Part shown: positions 1-7,929 of the stretch, piece after piece
Layout: every line of letters begins with the position of its first letter
Numbering within the stretch: position 1 is the first letter of the stretch
The notes under the pieces: generated by a model
What the model saw: only the letters and a program-made list of their open reading frames with translations
Database searches by the model: none
What the model was told of the DNA's origin: nothing
Source of the DNA: a virus
IMG/VR virus record: IMGVR_UViG_3300037010_000712
Coordinates: 1 to 29,994 of that record
Reading direction: 5' to 3' (one strand)
Length of the DNA: 29,994 nucleotides
Program-made: the position numbers and the translations under genes

Positions 1-2
1 AC

Positions 3-689
3 CGCGTGCCCAAGGCGCTGAAAGGCGCTTTGATGATGCAGGCGGACTACACGCGCAAGACGCAGGAGCTTGCGGAACTACGCCGAGCGGCAGAGGCCGA
101 GAAAACGCGGTTCCAGCAAGCAAATGCGGAACAAGTGCAGGCGCTGGCAACGGTGACGGCATTGGATCAGCAATTGCAGCAGTTCGATCAAATCAACTGG
201 CAGCAACTGTCCGATACCGACCCGGTGCAAGCGCAAAAGCTGTGGATGCAATACACGCAGCTTAAAGACGCGCGGCAACAGGTTGCAACGCGAGTGCAAC
301 AGATGGAGCAGCAGAGAGCTTTCGAGACGCAACAAGAAATTGTCAAGCGGCTCGAAGAAGGCCATGCGGTTCTGAAGCGCGAAATCCCCAATTGGGGGCC
401 GGACGTAGCGAAGCAGATCAATGAGTTTGCGGCCAAGGAATACGGGTTCCAGCCGCAGGAACTAGCGCAGATCGTAGACCCGCGCATTGTCAAGGTCTTG
501 CATAACGCAATGGTCGGCGCACAGTTGCTTAAAAAGCAACAGGGAAGCGCACAATCCAATCAGGCGGCGAAGCCCGTCACGAAGGTCGGTGGAACCAATG
601 CCCCCGCCCGGCGTGATATGGGATCGCTTCCAATCAATGACTGGATGAAGGCGCGTAGCGAACAACTTCGGAAATCAAAAGGACGGTAA
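3..689 (+). CDS. Scaffold-like head assembly protein, 3' part (partial)
   Basis: This is the C-terminal part of a gene cut by the left window edge. The frame stays open to the first bases and the first visible GTG (position 6) has no ribosome-binding site before it, so the true start is probably outside. The protein is rich in Q, E, A, K and R. A long predicted coiled coil (about residues 15-120) is followed by a basic tail ending in SKGR. Coiled coil, basic C-terminus and a position directly before the coat gene fit a scaffolding protein that guides procapsid assembly and leaves or is degraded on maturation. The role is inferred from position and composition; no enzyme motif is visible. A linker region with Q, S, N, A and P lies around residues 178-200. 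Confidence 0.7.
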   Translation, partial: RVPKALKGALMMQADYTRKTQELAELRRAAEAEKTRFQQANAEQVQALATVTALDQQLQQFDQINWQQLSDTDPVQAQKLWMQYTQLKDARQQVATRVQQMEQQRAFETQQEIVKRLEEGHAVLKREIPNWGPDVAKQINEFAAKEYGFQPQELAQIVDPRIVKVLHNAMVGAQLLKKQQGSAQSNQAAKPVTKVGGTNAPARRDMGSLPINDWMKARSEQLRKSKGR

Positions 690-695
690 TCAATC

Positions 696-1892
696 ATGGC
701 TAATACGATTCTCACTCCGCAGATGATCACGCGCGAAGCTTTGCGCGTGCTTCATCAAAAACTTAACTTTGTCGGGAACATCAATCGGCAGTACGACGAC
801 TCTTTTGCCAAAACTGGCGCAAAGATCGGCGATACGATGAAGATTCGCCTGCCGAACCAATATACGGTTCGCACAGGCAAGACGCTCTCAGCGCAAGACA
901 CGACGGAAAACCAAGTGCCGCTGACTGTCGGCACGCAGAAAGGCGTTGATGTCAACTTCAGTTCTGCTGAACTTACCTTGAGCCTTGACGACTTCAGCCA
1001 GCGAATTCTTGAACCGGCAATGGCTGTTCTTGCGGCCAATATCGAATCTGACGCGATGTCGATGTTCCTTGACGTTTACAACAACGTCAACAATATCGGC
1101 TCTGCAATCGCGCTCCGGCAGATTCTGATGGGTCGCAAGGTGCTCAACGATAACCTTGCCCCGATGGACAACAATCGCACGGCCCTGCTGAACACGCAGG
1201 ATCAGGTCGACCTTGTTGATACCCTCAAGGGACTGTTCCAGGACAGCGGTGAGGTCGCCAAGCAATACCGCGAAGGCAAAATGGGCCGATCAGCGGGGTT
1301 TGACTTCTACGAAAACACCCTGCTTCCGACTCAGGCGACCGGCACATCGGCGGCTTCCACTGGCTATACCGTGAACGGTGCGGTTACGACCAACGGCTCG
1401 TCTACCGTGACGCTTGCGACCGGCTCCACGACGTTTAAGAAGGGCGACATCATCACCTTCGCGGGCTGCAACCGCGTGCATCCGGAAACCAAGGCCGATA
1501 CTGGCGTGCTGCAACAGTTCGTCGTTACGGCGGATTACGCCGGTGGCGCTGGTGCGATCTCGATCTCCCCGGCTGTCTACACGTCTGGCGGTATGCAAAA
1601 CGTTACGGCATCGGGCATCCCGAACGGCGCGGCGGTGAACAAGATCGGCGGCGCAAGCGCGGTCTACAAGCCTTCGCTGGTGTTCCATCAAGATGCCTTC
1701 GCCTTCGCAACTGCCGACCTCATCATGCCGAAGGGTGTTGACTTCTCGGCTCGTGAGGTCTACGACGGCATCAGCATGCGGATCGTCCGCGCCTACGACA
1801 TCAACAATGACGCCCTGCCGTGTCGTATTGATGTTCTGTACGGCTACAAGACGATCCGGCCGCAGCTTGCCTGCCGAATCTTGTCTAACTGA
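696..1892 (+). CDS. Major capsid protein, P22 coat (gp5)-like
   Basis: At 398 aa this is slightly shorter than P22 coat protein (430 aa). The N-terminus (MANTILTPQMITREAL, then a VGNINRQYDDSF stretch and GAKIGDTMKIRLP) matches the P22-like coat family, which forms the T=7 icosahedral shell with an HK97 fold. A Thr/Ser/Gly/Val-rich segment around residues 210-310 probably corresponds to the inserted domain that decorates the HK97 core in this family. The start is ATG six bases after the scaffold-like stop, with AAAAGGACGG upstream. A strong hairpin follows the stop at 1902-1926, as is common after coat genes, and would stabilise or end this abundant message. Family recognition is by motif reading. 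Confidence 0.88.
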   Translation: MANTILTPQMITREALRVLHQKLNFVGNINRQYDDSFAKTGAKIGDTMKIRLPNQYTVRTGKTLSAQDTTENQVPLTVGTQKGVDVNFSSAELTLSLDDFSQRILEPAMAVLAANIESDAMSMFLDVYNNVNNIGSAIALRQILMGRKVLNDNLAPMDNNRTALLNTQDQVDLVDTLKGLFQDSGEVAKQYREGKMGRSAGFDFYENTLLPTQATGTSAASTGYTVNGAVTTNGSSTVTLATGSTTFKKGDIITFAGCNRVHPETKADTGVLQQFVVTADYAGGAGAISISPAVYTSGGMQNVTASGIPNGAAVNKIGGASAVYKPSLVFHQDAFAFATADLIMPKGVDFSAREVYDGISMRIVRAYDINNDALPCRIDVLYGYKTIRPQLACRILSN

Positions 1893-1901
1893 TGAGATGA
1901 T

Positions 1902-1929
1902 GCCCGGCCCCTAATATGGGCCGGGCTTT
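1902..1929 (+). terminator. Hairpin after coat gene, probable partial terminator
   Basis: A perfect 9-bp GC-only stem (1902-1910 with 1918-1926, 7-nt loop) is followed by TTTA. The stem is very stable but the T-run is short, so it may be an attenuator or a 3'-end stabiliser for coat mRNA. It separates the coat gene from the lower-dose genes downstream. Confidence 0.7.
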
Positions 1930-1935
1930 ACCGCT

Positions 1936-2130
1936 ATGGTGCAAATGCAAGAGTACCCCAAAGTGCTGTTCAGGCAAAAGACGTGGGATGACTACTCGGA
2001 TTTCGTAATCATTTACGACACCGAGGAAGAAAAAACATACGTTGGAAGCGGCTATATTTCGCTCAACGAGAAGAAGATGGGCGATAATGATGGCCCGGGT
2101 AAACGGGAAACCAGAGGCAGCCGCAAATGA
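1936..2130 (+). CDS. Small hypothetical protein between coat and adaptor
   Basis: A 64-aa protein with an acidic and aromatic first half (WDDYSDFVIIYDTEEEKTYVG) and a basic C-terminus. I do not recognise the family. The stop overlaps the next ATG (ATGA), which argues that it is translated. An alternative start is the ATG at 1945, giving 61 aa; neither start has a strong ribosome-binding site because the coat hairpin lies immediately upstream. A minor head or connector accessory role would fit the position but is a guess. Confidence 0.6.
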   Translation: MVQMQEYPKVLFRQKTWDDYSDFVIIYDTEEEKTYVGSGYISLNEKKMGDNDGPGKRETRGSRK

Positions 2131-2771
2131 TCTCGACGTACTCAGAACTGAAGGATGCGATTGCCGACTGGATGCACCGCTCGGATTTGAGTGCTCGCAT
2201 CCCTGACTTCATCGCGCTCACTGAATCGCGGCTGAGTCAGGACATCAGTGACATTGCATTACTGCGGTCTGAGGCGCAGATTGTTACAGTGGCTGGTCAG
2301 CGTACATATGACGCTCCATCCGGCATGATAAGCATCGAGTACGCTCGCCGCAAAGAGCCAGCATCTACTCCGATGCAAATCGTCCCGGCTCGCGTGCTGG
2401 CTCAGAAATACGCTTTCGAGCAATATACAAGCCTTCCTAATTTCATCGCGTTCGATGGCGCCTATCTGGTGCTGCACCCAACCCCGAACGGCGCGTACAC
2501 CGTCGACTATTTCTATCAGAACACCATCGACCCGCTATCGGATAGCAACCCGACGAACGTGATCCTTAAGCGTTTCCCGGCGCTGTATTTGTGGGGGGCT
2601 TGCCATGAGGCGGCAATGTTCATCCGGGATGTTGCGCTGGCGCAGGGCGCTGAACAAAAGTACCAGGCCGCGCTCACAAATGCCCGTAGCGTCGATCATG
2701 TAGGCGGCGCAACGCTCCGAACCGATCTCGGCCTTCGCAGCGGATCGTTCAACTTCTACAGCGGGGACTGA
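2127..2771 (+). CDS. Head-tail adaptor protein (SU10/gp4-like family)
   Basis: A 214-aa protein with the pattern of the phage adaptor family: an N-terminal helical segment (YSELKDAIADWMHRSDLS, then FIALTESRLSQD), a middle beta domain (about 55-150) with a predicted FxxYLVLHPTP strand, and a C-terminal helical part (LYLWGACHEAAMFIRD). Such proteins form a ring under the portal, close the filled head and attach the tail. The start ATG overlaps the stop of the previous gene by four bases, so the two are translationally coupled. Its place after the coat gene fits. The family call is by motif similarity. Confidence 0.75.
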   Translation: MISTYSELKDAIADWMHRSDLSARIPDFIALTESRLSQDISDIALLRSEAQIVTVAGQRTYDAPSGMISIEYARRKEPASTPMQIVPARVLAQKYAFEQYTSLPNFIAFDGAYLVLHPTPNGAYTVDYFYQNTIDPLSDSNPTNVILKRFPALYLWGACHEAAMFIRDVALAQGAEQKYQAALTNARSVDHVGGATLRTDLGLRSGSFNFYSGD

Positions 2772-2773
2772 GT

Positions 2774-3598
2774 ATGCCGCTTGAGACTGCATCCTATGTC
2801 GCTAATCTTGATGCGACAAACCCAACATCCACAGACCCCAAGAGCCAGGGAGACGATCATCTGCGGATGATTAAGTCGGTGCTGCAAAACAGCTTCGCCG
2901 GTTTCCCTGGCATGGTCATCGTGACAGGAAGCGAAGCGCAGGGCGCAACGGCCAGCGACTACGTAGTCACCATCAGCCCATCGCCGGCAGCCTATACGGC
3001 CTCCATGCTGGTGCTGTTCAAGGCGACGCACGCCAATACGGGAGCAGCAACGCTAGCGATCAATAGCCTAACTGCTAAGCCTTTGCTTGCGGTTGATGCG
3101 ACGGCGCTCAAATCTGGTGATATTGAGAGCGGCGGGATTGTCGCGGCCTACTACGACGGCGCGAGCTTCTATCTGGTCAGCGGAAACGACCGAGCGAACC
3201 GAAACGGCGACACCTACAGCGGTACGCATGATTTCACGGCCGCTGTGGTCAACGTTACAACGCAAGCCCAAGGCGACAATTCGACAAAGGCCGCGAGTAC
3301 GGCATATGTTGATGCGAGCACGTCGGCGGAGGCCGCAATTCGGGCATCAGTGGACGCCACGAAGTCCCCGATTAACTCTCCGTCATTCACGGGCACGCCA
3401 ACTGCACCTACCCCATCACTCGGTGACAACAGCACCAAGATCGCTACGACTGCGTTTGTTGTCCAACAAGCGTTCCAAGCGGCGCTGCCGGCTCAACCAA
3501 ATGACGGCACGCCATACGTTCTTACATCGAAAAATGGAGTGGCTTCCTGGGGCCTTGGCACACCAGGATTCCTCCTCATGTCCCAAGGAGTGATCTGA
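2774..3598 (+). CDS. Tail fibre protein with GDNSTK repeats
   Basis: A 274-aa protein. Two copies of the short tail-fibre repeat are visible near the C-terminus (GDNSTKAASTAYV at about 171-183 and GDNSTKIATTAFV at about 218-230). This repeat is typical of trimeric phage fibres (Phage_fiber_2-like). The N-terminal part (ETASYVANLDATNPTSTD) resembles the attachment region found on other podovirus fibres. The protein is Ala/Thr/Ser-rich, as expected for fibrous beta structure. It starts two bases after the adaptor stop, behind GGGGACTGAG. It is probably a short fibre that carries or precedes the adhesins encoded by the next two genes. Host range would depend on this cluster. Confidence 0.75.
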   Translation: MPLETASYVANLDATNPTSTDPKSQGDDHLRMIKSVLQNSFAGFPGMVIVTGSEAQGATASDYVVTISPSPAAYTASMLVLFKATHANTGAATLAINSLTAKPLLAVDATALKSGDIESGGIVAAYYDGASFYLVSGNDRANRNGDTYSGTHDFTAAVVNVTTQAQGDNSTKAASTAYVDASTSAEAAIRASVDATKSPINSPSFTGTPTAPTPSLGDNSTKIATTAFVVQQAFQAALPAQPNDGTPYVLTSKNGVASWGLGTPGFLLMSQGVI

Positions 3599-3599
3599 T

Positions 3600-3974
3600 A
3601 TGGCATCTAATCCGCAATACGTCGGCACGCCGAAATCGCCGTCCGTTACCATTTCGACAGCCAACGCAAACCGTGACGGCACGGGCACACTAGCCACGCT
3701 CCTGACTGCGGGGGCGAGTGGCTCGCGCGTTGACCGGGTGAACATCACTGCAACCGGTACGACAACGGCAGGAATGATTCGATTCTTCGTCAATTCTTCG
3801 CTGATCCGAGAAATTCCAGTGCTTCCATTGACTCCTTCGTCGGCAGTTCCTGCATGGTCTGCTGATGTTGTTTTTGATAACGGGTTGGTGCTTGACTCTA
3901 GCTCAGCCTTGAAGGTTGCGACGAATAACGCAGAAACGTTCCGAGTCACTGTTATCAGCGGAGGAGACTTCTAA
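3600..3974 (+). CDS. Small virion protein, fibre-associated (hypothetical)
   Basis: A 124-aa protein, rich in Thr, Ser, Val and Ala, with alternating hydrophobic residues that suggest an all-beta (jelly-roll or Ig-like) fold. It has no signal peptide or membrane segment. The start ATG follows AAGGAG at 3585-3590 with good spacing, and the stop overlaps the next start (TAATG). Its place between the fibre and the glycine-rich adhesin suggests a structural connector or a second receptor-binding subunit. No enzyme motif is seen and I cannot name the family. Confidence 0.6.
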   Translation: MASNPQYVGTPKSPSVTISTANANRDGTGTLATLLTAGASGSRVDRVNITATGTTTAGMIRFFVNSSLIREIPVLPLTPSSAVPAWSADVVFDNGLVLDSSSALKVATNNAETFRVTVISGGDF

Positions 3975-5224
3975 TGAACAAGGGCAGCTATGGATACCCT
4001 CTCCCGCCTAATGCGCCTACGCGCGTTGCGCCGCCGTATTGGAAGAATGTCAAAGCCTACATAATCCCAGGGACCTACAACGATTTCGTAGTTCCGCAGA
4101 ATGTCTATCAGGTTTTTGCGGTCGTCGTCGGCGCGGGCGGGTCTGGAGGAAGTGGTAGTGGAGGCACTGGAACTGGCGGCGGCGGCGGCGGTTTTGCGAT
4201 GGGCATCATCGACGTTGTGCCTGGTCAGACATTGCCAACGATCACCGTAGGAACTGGCGGAGCGGTGGTAACCGGAGCCTCAAACGGGATCGCAGGAGGA
4301 ACATCATCCATTGGGAATTTGCTGTCCGCGACGGGTGGCGGAGCGGGGCTTACCCAAGCAAGCGGGACAGCGGCGGCGGTAGCCGGTGGCTCTGGTGGAT
4401 CAGGTTCGGTTTCCCCGAGTATGCGCGGTGCTTTTACAGCATCAGGAGGTTCGGGAGGCGGGAAAACAGTAGCTAACACGTCGAATGGAAGCGGATTTGG
4501 CGGTGGCGGTGCCGGTTCAATCTTCGGAGCTGGTGGACAGGGCGGCACGATGGACGGGAACGCCGCACATAGCAACTTTGGTACAGGCGGAGGCGGTTTT
4601 GGAGGGAAAGGCGGCTCCATCCCAAGCACGGCGACCGGCTCGCTGTCAAATTTTGGAACCGGCGGCGGTGGACTATATAAGGGTGGAGATCGTGATGGCG
4701 GTAGCAGTGGGGGCACCGGAAACGTCGGCACTGGAGGCGGTGGCAGTGCTGGATCTGGCGTAATTGGTAACGCGATTTCCACCACGGATCAAGGTACAAA
4801 TGGCGGCCCCGGCACATTCAATATCGCAGGCATTGGTAATAACTCTGGTACTGCTGGTAACGGGTCAAGCACGAGCGTTACATCCGTAGATTTTAATTAT
4901 CTGTTGTCTTTCATTACCCCAGGTATCTTTAATGGTTCTGGGGGAGGCGGAGGCGGTGGTACAGGAGGAACTGGCGGTAGCGGCGGCATTGGAGGCGGCG
5001 GCGGTGGTGGACACTTAGGCGGGTCTGGCGGTATTGGCGGCGGGGGTGGGGGTTGCGATAGCGGTATTGTCGGCGGATATGGTGGAATTGGCGGTGGCGG
5101 CGGTGGCGGCGGGGTCTCATCAATTGGAGGAAGCGGCGGCCTTGGAGGAGGAGGTGGGGGCGGCTATTCAGGCGGGTCAGGCGGAAACGGAATGGTTCTT
5201 CTCGCATGGACGGAAGGATATTGA
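3974..5224 (+). CDS. Glycine-rich tail fibre tip / adhesin
   Basis: A 416-aa protein of which roughly half is glycine. The N-terminal 50 residues (VKAYIIPGTYNDFVVPQNVY, then FAVVVGAGG) match the start of phage glycine-rich fibre domains. The rest is built of G-runs broken by short variable loops, densest at about 315-405, and ends in GMVLLAWTEGY. Packed glycine runs of this kind form polyglycine-II helices in the gp38 adhesin of phage S16, where the loops at the ends bind the receptor. The same architecture is inferred here. GGAGGAG precedes the ATG. The next gene starts two bases after the stop, which fits a dedicated assembly partner. Long proline-rich antisense frames here are composition artefacts. 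Confidence 0.75.
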   Translation: MNKGSYGYPLPPNAPTRVAPPYWKNVKAYIIPGTYNDFVVPQNVYQVFAVVVGAGGSGGSGSGGTGTGGGGGGFAMGIIDVVPGQTLPTITVGTGGAVVTGASNGIAGGTSSIGNLLSATGGGAGLTQASGTAAAVAGGSGGSGSVSPSMRGAFTASGGSGGGKTVANTSNGSGFGGGGAGSIFGAGGQGGTMDGNAAHSNFGTGGGGFGGKGGSIPSTATGSLSNFGTGGGGLYKGGDRDGGSSGGTGNVGTGGGGSAGSGVIGNAISTTDQGTNGGPGTFNIAGIGNNSGTAGNGSSTSVTSVDFNYLLSFITPGIFNGSGGGGGGGTGGTGGSGGIGGGGGGGHLGGSGGIGGGGGGCDSGIVGGYGGIGGGGGGGGVSSIGGSGGLGGGGGGGYSGGSGGNGMVLLAWTEGY

Positions 5225-5226
5225 TC

Positions 5227-5673
5227 ATGAAAAAAGCATGGATCGAAAACGGCGTCATTCGTGACATTTGCCCCGGCGACCCGAACGAGCTGTACCGACC
5301 CGAGGTTGCCGAGCTTTACAACACCGACGTTCCTGACGAGGCCGAAAATGGCGACGGTTGGGTAGATGGGGCATTGGTGAAACGGCCAGCACCTGAACCA
5401 GCGCCAGAGCCTATCAGCCAACCCGTTCAGCGACCGCGTGTCTCGCCGGTTGAGTTCAAGCTGTTGTTCACGCCACAAGAGCGGGTTGCGATCAAATCGG
5501 CTCGAGTGAATGATCCGGTAATCGACGATTTCATGGAGATCGTCGGAGACCCGCGATTGACCTACGTTGATTTGAACCTGCAATCGACGCAGGATGCACT
5601 TGGCTATTTGGTGGCGAAAGGAATCCTCACCGAAGATCGCAAGGCGCAGATTCTTGAAGGGAAGATGCAGTAA
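5227..5673 (+). CDS. Small protein after adhesin, possible fibre assembly factor
   Basis: A 148-aa protein from the ATG at 5227, which follows GGAAGGATATTGATC. The in-frame ATG at 5206 would overlap the adhesin gene and lacks a better site. The N-terminal half (MKKAWIENGVIRDIC, then a Pro/Glu linker PAPEPAPEPISQP at about 57-69) looks like the start of small tail-associated proteins. The C-terminal half is helical (FTPQERVAIKSARVNDPVIDDF) and resembles a motif found in proteins encoded directly behind phage fibre genes. Position suggests a chaperone or a minor tail component. Function is not established from the sequence. Confidence 0.6.
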   Translation: MKKAWIENGVIRDICPGDPNELYRPEVAELYNTDVPDEAENGDGWVDGALVKRPAPEPAPEPISQPVQRPRVSPVEFKLLFTPQERVAIKSARVNDPVIDDFMEIVGDPRLTYVDLNLQSTQDALGYLVAKGILTEDRKAQILEGKMQ

Positions 5674-7229
5674 TGCCACTGGTTCGCGTGCCATCCGTTG
5701 GTGCTGTTGGTGTCATCAAAGACTTAAGCCAACACGAACTGCCGAACAACGCATGGACGGATGCGAAAAACATCCGATTCCTAGATGGCTACGCTTACCA
5801 GTTCTATGGGCACGGCGAGGTCTATAACTCACCGTCGTTCACGCCGCAATATGTAATGCCGTGTAACGTAGGCGGCAATAGGTACTGGGTCTATGCCACG
5901 GCATCCAAGATTTTTTGTGTGACCATCACTGGTGGCGTGGCTGTTCATACCGACATTACGCCAGCGTCCGCTCGGAGCGGGGTAACGAACAAATGGACAG
6001 GGACGCTTTTATCTGGCGTCCCGATCCTGAACAGCGGAGACACCAGCAATGGTCCGATGTATTGGAGCCTGAATCCTGCGAACAAGTTTGCCGAGCTTCC
6101 AAACTGGCCCGCCAATACCTATTGCAAGTCGCTGCGATCGTTCAAGAATTTCCTGATTGCGCTGAACGTCACTAAGTCGGGACAGAATTACCCGTTCATG
6201 GTCAAGTGGTCGCATCCAGCCGACCCTGGGGCGTTACCCGTAACGTGGGATCAAACTGATGCAACAAAGGACGCTGGCGAGGCCGATCTTGCAGAGGGAT
6301 ATGACCCAATCGTCGACGGATTGCAGCTACGCAATTCGTTCATGATCTACAAGCAGGCATCCTGCTGGCGCATGGACTATATCGGCGGCCCGTATGTGTT
6401 CCAGTTCTCGAAAGTGCTTGGCACAAGCGGGGCGCTGAACCCGAACTGCGTGGTGGAGGTTGACGGATTCCATGTTGTGCTGACAGGCTCAGACGTGATC
6501 GTCCACGATGGTCAGAGCGCCCAATCTGTGCTGGATAAGCAAACACGCCGTTATCTGTTCCAGAATATCGACGTTGACAACCCAGACAAGTGCTTCGTAT
6601 TCAAGAACCCGTTTTTCAACGAGGTGTTCGTCTGCTACCCGTCCATCGGCTCCTCATCGTGCAATATGGCGATGGTGTGGAACTATAAAGACAGGACGGT
6701 CAGCTTCCGCGAGATTCCGAACATCAATCACGCAGCATCTGGGCCAGTGGACAACGGCCTGATTGGAAACTGGGCGCAAGATTCAGCGCCGTGGGATTCG
6801 GATTTGACGCTGTGGAACGGCCCTGACTTTGTGCCGAGCACGGCTCGCGCGATTATGGCGAGCGCAAATACCAAGCTCTACATGATGGATTCATCCGCGA
6901 GCTTTGATGGCGTGATTCCGCATGCATACATCGAGCGGCGCGGCCTATCCTTCGGCGCACCTGAAACGATCAAACTTGTGCGCGGTATTCGCCCGCGCAT
7001 CGTAGGCAATACCGGAGAAAAGGTAAAGCTGCGCGTCGGCTGGTCGAATGATGATCCATATGCTGATCCCACATGGGGGCCAGTCATGGAGCACGTCATC
7101 GGCGACACTATTGCCAACGACTGCCTTGTTTCAGGCCGTTACATTGCGATACGTTTTGAGACTGGAACGGCTTACCAATGGCGGCTCGACAGCTATGACC
7201 TAGATGTCGAAACCGGGGGATCGTGGTGA
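5673..7229 (+). CDS. Large tail / DNA-stabilisation protein, beta-propeller-like
   Basis: A 518-aa protein whose opening (MPLVRVPSVGAVGVIKDLSQ, then NNAWTDAKNIRFLDGYAYQF) is typical of the podovirus tail proteins often annotated as stabilisation or nozzle proteins. Repeated blade-like strands with W, Y and G (about 60-420) suggest a propeller. The C-terminal part (RGIRPRIVGNTGEKVKLRVG) forms a further beta domain. By analogy with P22 gp10 it would close the head-tail channel below the adaptor; the sequence relation to gp10 itself is not clear by eye. The ATG overlaps the preceding stop by one base and the end overlaps the next start. Confidence 0.68.
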   Translation: MPLVRVPSVGAVGVIKDLSQHELPNNAWTDAKNIRFLDGYAYQFYGHGEVYNSPSFTPQYVMPCNVGGNRYWVYATASKIFCVTITGGVAVHTDITPASARSGVTNKWTGTLLSGVPILNSGDTSNGPMYWSLNPANKFAELPNWPANTYCKSLRSFKNFLIALNVTKSGQNYPFMVKWSHPADPGALPVTWDQTDATKDAGEADLAEGYDPIVDGLQLRNSFMIYKQASCWRMDYIGGPYVFQFSKVLGTSGALNPNCVVEVDGFHVVLTGSDVIVHDGQSAQSVLDKQTRRYLFQNIDVDNPDKCFVFKNPFFNEVFVCYPSIGSSSCNMAMVWNYKDRTVSFREIPNINHAASGPVDNGLIGNWAQDSAPWDSDLTLWNGPDFVPSTARAIMASANTKLYMMDSSASFDGVIPHAYIERRGLSFGAPETIKLVRGIRPRIVGNTGEKVKLRVGWSNDDPYADPTWGPVMEHVIGDTIANDCLVSGRYIAIRFETGTAYQWRLDSYDLDVETGGSW

Positions 7230-7495
7230 GAACGCCGAGCGCGTCTAGCGTTTTTTACGCGCCTTCCAATGCACCAGATGACGCAGAGCAATTTCGGCGA
7301 TACATCGAGGAAGAACTACGCAAGGTTGCTGCGGCAATCTCGTTACTCGCAGCGGGTCATCTAGATAAAACGACAAATGCTCCCGCTCGGCCCAGGGAAG
7401 GCGATATTCGGCTTGCTGACGGCGTTGGATGGAATCCCGGTAGTGGCGCTGGCGTCTATGTCTATTACAATGGAGCATGGCATATTCTCGGATAA
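7223..7495 (+). CDS. Small tail-associated protein (hypothetical)
   Basis: A 90-aa protein starting with GTG at 7223, or GTG at 7226 overlapping the preceding stop. It has an N-terminal helix (APDDAEQFRRYIEEELRKVAAAI) and a small beta end (GVGWNPGSGAGVYVYYNGAWHILG). Short proteins with the same layout (helix, then a 'P.eGdir.adG..w.pg.G.G.Y.Y..g.W' end) are encoded behind tail genes in many podovirus-like phages. No catalytic motif is visible. It is a probable minor structural or fibre-related protein. Confidence 0.6.
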   Translation: MVRTPSASSVFYAPSNAPDDAEQFRRYIEEELRKVAAAISLLAAGHLDKTTNAPARPREGDIRLADGVGWNPGSGAGVYVYYNGAWHILG

Positions 7496-7503
7496 GCCAC
7501 GAA

Positions 7504-7929
7504 ATGAAAATAACGGTGCGCGGTATTCTCTCAAGCGAAGCCAGCGATTGGTGGCCGAGGGTATCGCACTGGGTGGCAGATGCCCTGGAACATGGCGGAG
7601 AGTGCTATTCGCTAGACGATCTTTTGAACGCCATCAAGCAGCGGGATATGCAGCTTTGGGTGGTGCATGAGAACGACGAGCTAAAAGCCGTTTGCGTGAC
7701 CGAGATAAGGCAATGGCCGCAAGCAAAAATCTTGACGGCGATCATCGTTGCAGGCAATGATATGCCGCATTGGGTTTATGCCCTTGATGACACGCTGACG
7801 CGCTATGCTGTAGCGCACGGCTGCAAGGCAATCGAAGCACATGGGCGCAAAGGGTGGAAGCCGACCCTGAGCGAACTTGGATGGCGTGATGTCGTTGTGA
7901 CATACGTAAAGGAGATCAATCATGTCTAA
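7504..7929 (+). CDS. GNAT-fold phage protein
   Basis: A 141-aa protein from the ATG at 7504. The pattern is that of a reduced N-acetyltransferase fold: an N-terminal strand, a helix with WWPRVSHWVADAL, two central strands (MQLWVVHENDELKAVCVTEI and AKILTAIIVAG), then a helix (LTRYAVAHGCKAIEAHGR) and a final strand (VVTYVKEI). A clear acetyl-CoA loop (R/Q-x-x-G-x-G/A) is not seen, so catalysis is doubtful. Similar GNAT-like proteins lie next to ejection protein genes in T7-like and related phages (T7 gp13), suggesting a role in virion assembly. The end overlaps the next gene by eight bases. Confidence 0.6.
   Translation: MKITVRGILSSEASDWWPRVSHWVADALEHGGECYSLDDLLNAIKQRDMQLWVVHENDELKAVCVTEIRQWPQAKILTAIIVAGNDMPHWVYALDDTLTRYAVAHGCKAIEAHGRKGWKPTLSELGWRDVVVTYVKEINHV

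Noticed and set aside
4225-4817. Proline- and arginine-rich minus-strand frames in the adhesin gene
   Set aside because: They are the reverse complement of glycine codons (GGN gives Pro or Ala/Arg-rich frames), not independent genes.
2774-5224. Diversity-generating retroelement target in the fibre genes
   Set aside because: Bordetella-like podoviruses can carry one, so I looked for a reverse transcriptase and template repeat. No such gene and no repeated variable region are visible in the window.
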